Positions 54,345-61,391 of a DNA stretch of 64,000 nt are shown here, one piece after another (within the stretch, counting starts at the first letter, position 1; every line of letters starts with the position of its first letter). The translations under genes were made by a program, and so were the position numbers. Origin of the DNA: a virus; the IMG/VR virus record IMGVR_UViG_3300027770_000025, positions 248,001 through 312,000 of that record. One strand, given 5' to 3'. The notes below the pieces were generated by a model. It did not search any database. It was not told the DNA's origin and was given only the letters and a program-made list of their open reading frames with translations.

Positions 54345-56309
54345 TTATCTTTTTGGAAATTTTTGCTCAAGTGCAGAAGCAATATAATTCATATAATCTG
54401 AAGAATATCCTTGTGGTTTTGCAGTCTCGGCTACATTTTCACTCTCGTCAAGTTTTTGTACTCCAACTGTTTTAGCTCCAAGCTGACGTGTTGACCAGAA
54501 ATTTTTGATCTGATAAGGTGTATCTAAATTATAGAAGTTTGACTGAGCAACAATTGATTGCTGATGTCCTTCAGATAAAGATTCCCATACCGGAGCATAT
54601 TCTGCTGGCATTTGGTCAATAAACTTAAGACCTGTTTTAGAGGTGTCTTCTGACTCGTTAAGAGTTGTTTCGTTAGCCTTTTGTGTTTCGGCTGATGTTC
54701 TTACTGCTTTAGCAGCTTCGTTGATATTTGAAGCGGTTTTTTGTGTCTTAACCGATTCTATTAATGAATCAATCTGTGAAGTTAGGTTCTCGTAGTTTCC
54801 AGCAAAGCCAGATTCGTTAAGACCTGCTTCTGCAGATAGATTTACATTTTCTATTAATGATTGCGTAGATCCTATAGGCAATTTGTTAGCAACTGATTCT
54901 GCAATATACTCACTGTAAGCAATACCTTTGTTTAATTTCTCCGCAATGTATTCTGAATAATCTAATCCTTTATTAACATTCTCTGCTAAATAATCAGAAT
55001 ACTCAATGTTTTTGTTTAGATTCTCTGCAATGTATTCAGTGTATTCGATTCCGTTGTTTAATTTTTCTGCAACGTACTCAGTGTAAGCAATACCTTTATC
55101 TAAGCTTTCGCCAAGATATTCTGAATAAGCAATACCTTTATCTACGTTTTCTGCTAGATACTCAGAATATTGAACGCTTTGATCTAATTTTTCTGCTAGG
55201 TATTTAGAATACTCGATGTTCTTATCTACGCTCTCAGCTACATACTCTGAATAAGAAATAGATTTGTCAACATTCTCAGCTAGATATTTAGCATAAGAAA
55301 TATTTTTGTCTAGATTTTCAGCTAAATATTTACTGTAGCTAATATTGCTATCTAAGTTTTCTGCAAGATATTCGCCATACTTAATAGAATCTTCTAAATT
55401 CTCAGCTAAATATTCTGCATATTTTTCAAGCTTAGCAACTCTTTCCTCAAGAGCATCATTAGCTTTACTTAAATCTTCGGATTCGCTTAGCGATGTTTTT
55501 TGGGTTTTAGCCTCTGCGATAGCTGCTTTCATCGAATCCATTTCTTTTTTCAAGAATACTGAATACTGATTAAGCTCCTCCGCAGTAACAAATTCATTGT
55601 TCTCCATAAGGACTGATTTATTTTTATTGTCTGATTTATTCACGATTTTGTTGAATTCTTCGTTATTTTCAACTTTATATATCTTCAGTGAAGATTCTTT
55701 TTCGATACCTAAAGATTCATTTAAGCATTCTAATGAATTTAATATGCTATTATTTTTCATTGCTTGAAAATATTGAGATGTAAACCCTTCACTCTCATAT
55801 ACTCTTTCAAGCTGAGCATCCTTAAATCCAGGATCTGCTACTAGATCATAGGTAAAAATTTTCTTAATCGCCACCTTCTTATCGTTGCCAACGGATCCAG
55901 CTGCTCTTGAAGAAATAGAAAGAGGAACACCAGCATCTACTAGATTCTTAGCTATTCTACCCGCTGGGGTATCAAGAAGCTTAACCTTAATTTTAAGATC
56001 CCTATTGCTTTTGTCGTAGTTAAGATCTGTCACCATATGTGAGATATTCTTAAGTGATACGTCAAATTTCTCCGGGTGATCTAATTCTCCAACTAGTCTA
56101 TTCTGAGATATCTTATCTTTTAAATAATCTAGGTGAGGTAGATATTCGCTCTCTTCGTAAATTCTATTGTTGTTGTTCTCTTTACCGAAAACAGCAGCAA
56201 TACCTTCCAGAACGTAATCATCTTTATCAGACTTTTTAGCTTCTAGAACGGAATTCTGTCTTTCGAGGATGAATACCATGTTTTCGTTTATTGATTGCAG
56301 TTGTGGCAT
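54345..56309 (-). CDS. Prohead protease fused to a repeat-rich scaffold
   Basis: 654 residues. About 1-180 form the gp21-like serine protease: GELDHPE with the predicted catalytic His78, and VPLSISSRAAGS with the Ser in the 131-134 region. Residues 297-476 are thirteen 14-residue repeats (YSEYLAENLDKGIA type). The end (~565-615) is a separate domain, QMPAEYAPVWESLSEGHQQS followed by YQIKNFWSTRQLG. Cleavage-type sites (LNE or INE before S/A) occur at 198, 499, 531 and 552. In T4, protease gp21 and scaffold gp22 are separate genes just before gp23; here they appear joined, and no other scaffold gene lies between. It has its own promoter-like element. Confidence 0.82.
   Translation of the reverse strand: MPQLQSINENMVFILERQNSVLEAKKSDKDDYVLEGIAAVFGKENNNNRIYEESEYLPHLDYLKDKISQNRLVGELDHPEKFDVSLKNISHMVTDLNYDKSNRDLKIKVKLLDTPAGRIAKNLVDAGVPLSISSRAAGSVGNDKKVAIKKIFTYDLVADPGFKDAQLERVYESEGFTSQYFQAMKNNSILNSLECLNESLGIEKESSLKIYKVENNEEFNKIVNKSDNKNKSVLMENNEFVTAEELNQYSVFLKKEMDSMKAAIAEAKTQKTSLSESEDLSKANDALEERVAKLEKYAEYLAENLEDSIKYGEYLAENLDSNISYSKYLAENLDKNISYAKYLAENVDKSISYSEYVAESVDKNIEYSKYLAEKLDQSVQYSEYLAENVDKGIAYSEYLGESLDKGIAYTEYVAEKLNNGIEYTEYIAENLNKNIEYSDYLAENVNKGLDYSEYIAEKLNKGIAYSEYIAESVANKLPIGSTQSLIENVNLSAEAGLNESGFAGNYENLTSQIDSLIESVKTQKTASNINEAAKAVRTSAETQKANETTLNESEDTSKTGLKFIDQMPAEYAPVWESLSEGHQQSIVAQSNFYNLDTPYQIKNFWSTRQLGAKTVGVQKLDESENVAETAKPQGYSSDYMNYIASALEQKFPKR
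54882..55421 (-). repeat. Tandem 42-bp coding repeats (about 13)
   Basis: Thirteen in-frame 42-bp units encode 14-residue helical repeats in the protease-scaffold gene. The protein consensus is Y-[ST]-[EKD]-Y-[LVI]-A-E-[NKS]-[LV]-[DN]-[KN]-x-I-x. The DNA copies have diverged more than the protein pattern, suggesting selection on the repeat itself. Confidence 0.95.
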
Positions 56310-56336
56310 GTTTTTATACTACTTTTTTATGTTTAT

Positions 56337-56344
56337 TATATATC
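56337..56344 (-). promoter_or_regulatory. Putative late promoter
   Basis: Minus-strand GATATATA lies 27 nt upstream of the protease-scaffold ATG (56,309), in the gap after the 874-residue gene. Confidence 0.55.
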
Positions 56345-56367
56345 GACAGAAAAAATTATTTTTTTGC

Positions 56368-58992
56368 TTATTCATATTTTATTCTATCCTTTGTCTGCTC
56401 AACAAATCTTTTAGCAAGTTCAAAGGCTTCACCATCTGTCACCCTATATTTTCTTGTTTTATCTCCAAAAGCAGCATATCTGTTTTTAAACTTAACCTCT
56501 GTAGTATCCCCCTTATCATCAAAAAATTCTTTTGCAAAAGTTATTGTTTTCCAATTTTCTATCTTAAGTGCCTCCTTATCCCTTGTGGTTAATATGGTAT
56601 CGAAGAGATTGACACCTCCAGGCAATTGTGTGTCTTTTATAACTGTAGAATTTTTTCTATCCTTAATATCAACGTCTTTGGCATTAGTTTTTATATAATA
56701 ATCATCCGCCTTGATATCTACATCTTTTTCCTTATCCTTATCCTTATCCTTATCATTATTAGAGTCATCAGCATCTTGAACCTCATCTTTGACAACTGGT
56801 TTAATCTCTTCTTTCTTTTCTACGTAATTATAAAGTCCTCTTTTAGTTTCTTCCAGCATCTCATCGGTATTAGGTTCAATCTCAATTGAATCACCATTTC
56901 TAGCCTCCCAGTCGATAGGATCTAATAAGAAGTTGGTAAAATCACCAGTCTCATATTTTCCTCTAAGCTTAGGATCTGCATAATCCCTCTCTACAACAAT
57001 ATAGATTGCTATTTCTGCAGGTCCGCTTTTTTGTTCAGAAGTTAGATCTATCATTTGTGATCCTTTAGAATCCATATCATCCTTTCCTTCTACCGAATTT
57101 CCACTTACTGTTTTAGTCTGAACGTTTTCGTCTTCTAATACAGGATACCCCTGTTTCTTAAAGTCAGAGAATTTAGTTATTACCTGAGACGATGTATTTA
57201 AGTTATCGTTAACCTCTACCTCTACCTTCTCTTCATCCTCAACAGGTTTTTGTTCAGCAGTTTCTATTTTATTTTCAGTCTCTCTTGATAAGGTAACCCC
57301 AAAAATCCTATCAAGATCAGCAGAAGAATATTTAGATAATTCCTCAGTGGTTACTTTTTTACCAACAACATTTATTATATTATCCTCAGAGTCACTGAAA
57401 TGAAACTCATACGATTCTGGTGCATCCGGATCAGATATCAATAATGTTCCAGACGAATTATCAAACTCGGACTCAAATAATTCCCAATCACATGAACCTT
57501 GGTAATTAAACAGAGCATTAAGATCATTCTCGATAGATAACATTTTAAAATCAAGATCTTCATTATCGAAATAGCCTCTTTCTACCACATCACTATTATC
57601 AAATGAGATTAAAGTTAGATCATACTTTGATATTTGCTTCTGTACTTCTTTCGAGTTGATCTGGCTTAATATGAATACTGATTCGGATCCTGTATCTGCA
57701 ACCTTTACTATCTCCATCGTTGTTCTAGTCTCATTGCTGAATAAGAATGAAACAGCCATTCCCCATCCTCCAGCAGGTTGTGACCAACATACGGTGATAG
57801 GCACACCAATCTTTATTGATTTTGGATCGAATGATTCTTTAGCAAAATCATCAACGTTTCCTAATCTAGGAGCTTGATTTCCACTATACCAATTCCAAGT
57901 TGATCCGACAGCATTAATAGCTAAAAGTGCCCAACCTATCGGATTTGTCCATTCTGCTGCTTTAACAATACTGCCTGCGGCTTTAGCTCCAGTAACAAAT
58001 CCTTTGACCATACCTAAAGATTTTGCTGCTATACCTGCATTCTGCATTCTGCCCAATGATCTCTGGAGTTTAGCTCCTTCTACCCCGGCCTTTCCTATCT
58101 TACTCCAGAATGAAACTGCTTTCATTGGATTTACTGCGCTCCAAATTCCCTTTATACCTTTACTGGCTTTAGTAAGCAGGCTAGCTGATTTTACTGCAGT
58201 CTTTCCTGTTCTTAGAAACTTTATTGCTTTCCAACCTCTTCTTAGAACAATTGCACCACCTAAATATTTAAGGCTAGCAAATATTGCGGTTCCTGCTACA
58301 GCATAAGTAGCTACTTTAATACCAGTATTAAGTGCGTCCTTTGCTAAACCAGGTCCAGTAGAATCTTCATCTACTTTTCCAGCTAGTTTTCTGTCACTGA
58401 TGTCAAATAACATAAACTTAGAGTTTTTGTTATTTGTCTCTAGAGGCATCATCTTATAGGCATCCAATGTCTCAATTAGATTAGCCCCAGACTCCTGATC
58501 TTCCAGACAAAGAAAAACAGCTTTTGGATTTCCTGGTGTCTGGCTCTTAACAATAAATTCATTATCCAATTTTCCGTCCGCCTCTAATTTATTATAGGCA
58601 AAGTGGAATTTTACAACCTTTTCCTCTTCTGACTTAGTATTGGCAGCATCTTCAAATACTGAATTGGAAATGAAATCACCAAATTTAGATACCCTTCCTT
58701 CTGGCTGAAATTCATTAGATTCCCTTAATGCTTTTTGCATAGAGTAACCGCTGCCTCCTAAAGATTCCCTAATTATCTCAGAAATATCCCCGTAGTTTGG
58801 TATTTCTTCGGAATCAGCAACCCATTCGCTAGGGTTTTTATCCAACCAATTTTTAAAGTCTGATGAGTATGCCCACCACTGAAAGTCTTCGAGTGATTGA
58901 CTTGTTGCTCCCTCCATTTTAATAGGTATAGTAAACATGGGGAAATCGTTTCCCCTAGCATATTTACCGTCTGTTGCTAATAATATTATCAT
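56368..58992 (-). CDS. Large internal-protein candidate with a hydrophobic Gly/Ala-rich middle (874 aa)
   Basis: The protein starts MIILLATDGKYARGNDFPMF. The N-terminus (~1-100) has Trp-rich and helical regions. Residues ~226-250 (VATYAVAGTAIFASLKYLGG) and ~349-366 (TNPIGWALLAINAVGSTW) are membrane-like segments. The stretch between is basic and amphipathic (RRGWKAIKFLRTGKTAVKSA). The C-terminal half is acidic and polar, with a run of Lys-Asp repeats near residue 750 and a final small domain (GDKTRKYRVTDGEAFELAKR). It lies upstream of the protease, in the place of head genes. The pattern, soluble ends with a hydrophobic middle, is seen in virion proteins that insert into membranes on ejection. 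Function is inferred. Confidence 0.5.
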   Translation of the reverse strand: MIILLATDGKYARGNDFPMFTIPIKMEGATSQSLEDFQWWAYSSDFKNWLDKNPSEWVADSEEIPNYGDISEIIRESLGGSGYSMQKALRESNEFQPEGRVSKFGDFISNSVFEDAANTKSEEEKVVKFHFAYNKLEADGKLDNEFIVKSQTPGNPKAVFLCLEDQESGANLIETLDAYKMMPLETNNKNSKFMLFDISDRKLAGKVDEDSTGPGLAKDALNTGIKVATYAVAGTAIFASLKYLGGAIVLRRGWKAIKFLRTGKTAVKSASLLTKASKGIKGIWSAVNPMKAVSFWSKIGKAGVEGAKLQRSLGRMQNAGIAAKSLGMVKGFVTGAKAAGSIVKAAEWTNPIGWALLAINAVGSTWNWYSGNQAPRLGNVDDFAKESFDPKSIKIGVPITVCWSQPAGGWGMAVSFLFSNETRTTMEIVKVADTGSESVFILSQINSKEVQKQISKYDLTLISFDNSDVVERGYFDNEDLDFKMLSIENDLNALFNYQGSCDWELFESEFDNSSGTLLISDPDAPESYEFHFSDSEDNIINVVGKKVTTEELSKYSSADLDRIFGVTLSRETENKIETAEQKPVEDEEKVEVEVNDNLNTSSQVITKFSDFKKQGYPVLEDENVQTKTVSGNSVEGKDDMDSKGSQMIDLTSEQKSGPAEIAIYIVVERDYADPKLRGKYETGDFTNFLLDPIDWEARNGDSIEIEPNTDEMLEETKRGLYNYVEKKEEIKPVVKDEVQDADDSNNDKDKDKDKEKDVDIKADDYYIKTNAKDVDIKDRKNSTVIKDTQLPGGVNLFDTILTTRDKEALKIENWKTITFAKEFFDDKGDTTEVKFKNRYAAFGDKTRKYRVTDGEAFELAKRFVEQTKDRIKYE
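56730..56753 (-). repeat. Hexanucleotide repeat (four CCTTAT units)
   Basis: Four CCTTAT units (plus strand) encode alternating Lys-Asp residues in the acidic linker of the 874-residue gene. They keep the frame, so changes by whole units would only change linker length. Confidence 0.85.
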
Positions 58993-58999
58993 TGTATTT

Positions 59000-59809
59000 T
59001 TATTTTTCTGTGTATATTTTATCGTAAGACTCGGAATTTACATCTATTAACTTTTCTATATATCCCTCGTTTCTAAGCTTCTTAAATGTTAAATTCCCTA
59101 TAGAGAACTCACCATCTTTACTTAATCCCTCTTTTCTCATCTTCATAATTTTCTCTTTCAGCTTAGTACTTCTCTTATAAAGCTCTTTTGCATTGTGTGG
59201 TAGAACTGAAGAAGCTACTAGTCTAGTGTGAAGCTGCTCAATCTCGTATGCCATAGCCTCGAATTTTTTATTCACATCCTTCTCGTCTATCTCTGGCGGA
59301 TCAAATACTGGGTTCTTTATCCATTCGTTATTCAGTAGAGAAAATAATCCAGATGAGTTATGGGGGAATTTAGCATCCTGTATATAAAGCTCGACGTCAT
59401 ATCCTCGAATAGCTACATTATGTCTTAGATTCCATATGAATCTAATACCATCTAAAGCTGATTTAAGTATCTGAGGATTTTCATCATCAATCCCCTCAAG
59501 ATTAACTATAACATGAACGTCAAGATCTGATAGATTTGTGTAATTGAAATTGGCTAGTGATCCGGTTAATTGGATATCGACTATATCTTTCTCTTTAAGT
59601 ATTTCGCCGAACTTTTTAAAAAAATCACCTGCTATCCTAAGAAGTTTTTTTCTAACCCTCTGGTCTAATGTCCATTCAATATCATCTCCCTTGGTTTTCT
59701 TAGTCCAAAAAATAGGGTTTAGCTCATCGTGATAGAATGGATTTACCTGTCTCTCTAGTATAGGAGAAGATAAGTTAATGTAATTTTTATAAGATAATAC
59801 TGAACCCAC
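59000..59809 (-). CDS. Nucleotidyltransferase-superfamily protein (269 aa)
   Basis: The frame runs back to a TTG at 59,836, but that codon overlaps the GATATATA element. I prefer the GTG at 59,809, 17 nt after the element, the spacing seen elsewhere. The polymerase-beta-type motif is present: Gly-Ser at 83-84 followed by Asp95 and Asp97 (LTGSLANFNYTNLSDLDVHV). The third carboxylate fits Glu140 in RGYDVELYIQD. It carries the LDQRVRKKLLRIAGDFFKKF helix before it, seen in phage members of the superfamily as I recall them. Such enzymes add a nucleotide to nucleic acid, protein or small molecule; the acceptor is unknown. It precedes the 874-residue gene by 7 bp. Confidence 0.75.
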   Translation of the reverse strand: MGSVLSYKNYINLSSPILERQVNPFYHDELNPIFWTKKTKGDDIEWTLDQRVRKKLLRIAGDFFKKFGEILKEKDIVDIQLTGSLANFNYTNLSDLDVHVIVNLEGIDDENPQILKSALDGIRFIWNLRHNVAIRGYDVELYIQDAKFPHNSSGLFSLLNNEWIKNPVFDPPEIDEKDVNKKFEAMAYEIEQLHTRLVASSVLPHNAKELYKRSTKLKEKIMKMRKEGLSKDGEFSIGNLTFKKLRNEGYIEKLIDVNSESYDKIYTEK

Positions 59810-59813
59810 AAAA

Positions 59814-59847
59814 AAAGCTTTTCTTGTATATATCAAAGAAAAGCTTT
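59814..59847 (-). terminator. Hairpin with T-run in front of the nucleotidyltransferase
   Basis: Perfect 12-bp inverted repeat AAAGCTTTTCTT/AAGAAAAGCTTT with a 10-nt loop, followed on the minus strand by six or seven T, the form of a rho-independent terminator. The loop contains the GATATATA element. The left arm lies outside the 92-bp repeat, so the second copy at 60,595 has no such hairpin. Confidence 0.65.
59827..59834 (-). promoter_or_regulatory. Putative late promoter inside the hairpin loop
   Basis: Minus-strand GATATATA, 17 nt upstream of the GTG at 59,809. It is identical in both copies of the 92-bp repeat. Confidence 0.5.
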
Positions 59848-59918
59848 AGATGTTATTATAAACTGAATATTTAGCTAGGGAAGCATACCTTTAGCATAAC
59901 TTCCATTACTGTACTAAC
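59827..59918 (-). repeat. 92-bp direct repeat, copy A (3' end of exonuclease gene plus promoter)
   Basis: Identical over 92 bp to 60,595-60,686. It contains the last ~15 codons of the exonuclease (STVMEVMLKVCFPS) with the stop, a short spacer and the GATATATA element. Only the copy at 60,595 belongs to an intact exonuclease gene. Confidence 0.95.
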
Positions 59919-59985
59919 TCGAGAAGATAGTAGGGAAAGAGCTGTTAACTAATTCTCTTGCTTGGTCTAATGTGCGTTTTTCCAT
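59914..59985 (-). pseudogene. Truncated 23-codon ORF cut by the 92-bp duplication
   Basis: ATG at 59,985 reads MEKRTLDQARELVNSSFPTI FSS and then hits TAG just inside the duplicated segment. The leader looks like the start of a small phage gene (helix followed by a Phe-Pro motif), which was probably cut off when the repeat was inserted. It might still be translated as a short peptide. Confidence 0.4.
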
Positions 59986-60059
59986 TTTGTATATAGTTTT
60001 AATTGGTTATGAAGTAAATGTACAAATCCCCTACGTAGGAAAAAACCCTAGGCACAAAA

Positions 60060-60087
60060 AAAATCCCTGGGGGTTACCAGGGATTTT
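60060..60087 (-). terminator. Rho-independent terminator
   Basis: AAAATCCCTGG/CCAGGGATTTT with a 6-base loop, 17 bp after the stop of the 156-residue gene; T-run follows on the minus strand. Confidence 0.9.
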
Positions 60088-60104
60088 AATTTAATTTATT
60101 GGAA

Positions 60105-60575
60105 TTATCTCCCGAAATAATCTTTAACCTCTTTTGCGGTAAGAAGTTCATATTCAGCATAACCATTCGTTAAAACTAGAAATTTTCCGTTTGGTATGGT
60201 GAAGACAAAACTATCGTCCAGTACTTTAAAATTATCACCTATTTTATAAAGATCGAAAACCCCCTCGCTAAAGCAAGCGAATTCAAAAGTATCCCCCAAA
60301 GATGGAAATACCTGTATACTTATTTGACTGGCGTAATCGGCTCCATATACATCGTCTTTCGATACAAATTGTTCTAACTCTCGTAGGTAAGCTGCCTCTG
60401 ATAGGCTATTTATGGTACCAACTGCTAATCCGCCACCGCCCATATCGGCTATACAAATTACCCCGTTCCTGTAATCATTAGAACCTTCTCTAAAACCTGC
60501 ATTAGGGTTAGGTGTTCCAATTCTTGGATCTTCTCTGAAAGATTCAAATTGTGCAATGTGTTTTGTTCTGTTCAT
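60105..60575 (-). CDS. Hypothetical protein (156 aa) with core-targeting-like N-terminus
   Basis: The protein starts MNRTKHIAQFESFREDPRIG, an aromatic/basic helix similar in style to the targeting peptides of nearby proteins but lacking the N-E-S/A site. The body is a beta-rich domain (FEFACFSEGVFDLYKIGDNF; GKFLVLTNGYAEYELL). It lies between a GATATATA element at 60,595 and a strong terminator, so it is expressed alone. Function unknown. Confidence 0.5.
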   Translation of the reverse strand: MNRTKHIAQFESFREDPRIGTPNPNAGFREGSNDYRNGVICIADMGGGGLAVGTINSLSEAAYLRELEQFVSKDDVYGADYASQISIQVFPSLGDTFEFACFSEGVFDLYKIGDNFKVLDDSFVFTIPNGKFLVLTNGYAEYELLTAKEVKDYFGR

Positions 60576-60594
60576 TTTTAGTTATTATTTTACC

Positions 60595-60602
60595 TATATA
60601 TC
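60595..60602 (-). promoter_or_regulatory. Putative late promoter
   Basis: Minus-strand GATATATA, 19 nt upstream of the ATG at 60,575. Part of the 92-bp repeat copy B. Confidence 0.55.
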
Positions 60603-60686
60603 AAAGAAAAGCTTTAGATGTTATTATAAACTGAATATTTAGCTAGGGAAGCATACCTTTAGCATAACTTCCATTACTGTACTAAC
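60595..60686 (-). repeat. 92-bp direct repeat, copy B (original site)
   Basis: Identical to 59,827-59,918. Here it is the natural 3' end of the exonuclease gene together with the promoter of the next gene, so this is likely the parent copy. Confidence 0.95.
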
Positions 60687-61346
60687 ATCGAGTTCACAGT
60701 ACGTTTTAATGTTTTCATAGTCTTTATCAATCCAGAATGAATCATTTACTTTGGATCCGTCCATTATTCCCTTAGGCGATTCTATACCAAGAGAACAAGA
60801 AAGAAGATCCAGGCTTAAGTATTTTTGATGTGTCCAGCTACCGAAAGCAAACACGTCTGATGTATCAACATACGGAATCTCCCATGGCTTCTTGTCCCAG
60901 ATTCTAATATTTGCTGGCGGATTGATTCCATTATAGACCATTCTTTTACCTAAGCAGGGAACGTCAAATCCTTTTATATTATGACCGCACAACTTCCAAT
61001 TTTTTGAAGCTGCATTATTAAGCACCTTAGCTGTTTTAGTTAGAATGTCATGCTCATCGTCCCCGTAGAAAGATGCGAATCTCACCTCTCCTATATCAGT
61101 AAATGATCCAAAAGAAACACACACAACTCTGGAAAATTCAGGCTCTAATCCAGCCTTTTGTTTATAAATAGTTTCAGGATCTTCAGCAGATAATGACGGA
61201 TATGCTCCAAGATAATATGCTTCCCTCTTTTTCCATAGCTGCCATAAACGGGGATTAGCATCATGTAATGTTTCGAGATCCTTATAAAGAGCTGCGGTCT
61301 CAACATCAAAATAAAGATATTTATAAATGTCTTCTTTTTTAAACAT
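60639..61346 (-). CDS. 3'-5' exonuclease, DnaQ/PolB-proofreading type
   Basis: 235 residues. Exo I is YFDVETA with Asp14 and Glu16, Exo II is GHNIKGFDVP with Asn123 and Asp128, and Exo III is YCELDV (Tyr216, Asp220). This set is that of the ribonuclease-H-fold exonuclease seen in family-B polymerases, here without a polymerase domain. Such free-standing enzymes trim 3' ends in replication or recombination. It lies downstream of the UvdE-like gene by 45 bp. The last ~15 codons are duplicated at 59,827 (see repeat entries). Confidence 0.88.
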   Translation of the reverse strand: MFKKEDIYKYLYFDVETAALYKDLETLHDANPRLWQLWKKREAYYLGAYPSLSAEDPETIYKQKAGLEPEFSRVVCVSFGSFTDIGEVRFASFYGDDEHDILTKTAKVLNNAASKNWKLCGHNIKGFDVPCLGKRMVYNGINPPANIRIWDKKPWEIPYVDTSDVFAFGSWTHQKYLSLDLLSCSLGIESPKGIMDGSKVNDSFWIDKDYENIKTYCELDVSTVMEVMLKVCFPS

Positions 61347-61391
61347 AATTTGGTTTTTTACAAAGATAATAGAATATCGCGGGAATAAAAA

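Noticed and set aside
56269-56889. Overlapping plus-strand frames with hydrophobic, membrane-like translations
   Set aside because: They mirror the acidic, Lys-Asp-rich coding strand, which reads as hydrophobic on the other strand; not independent genes.
59810-59836. TTG start at 59,836 for the nucleotidyltransferase
   Set aside because: It lies within the GATATATA element and would not be in a transcript started there; GTG at 59,809 fits spacing better.
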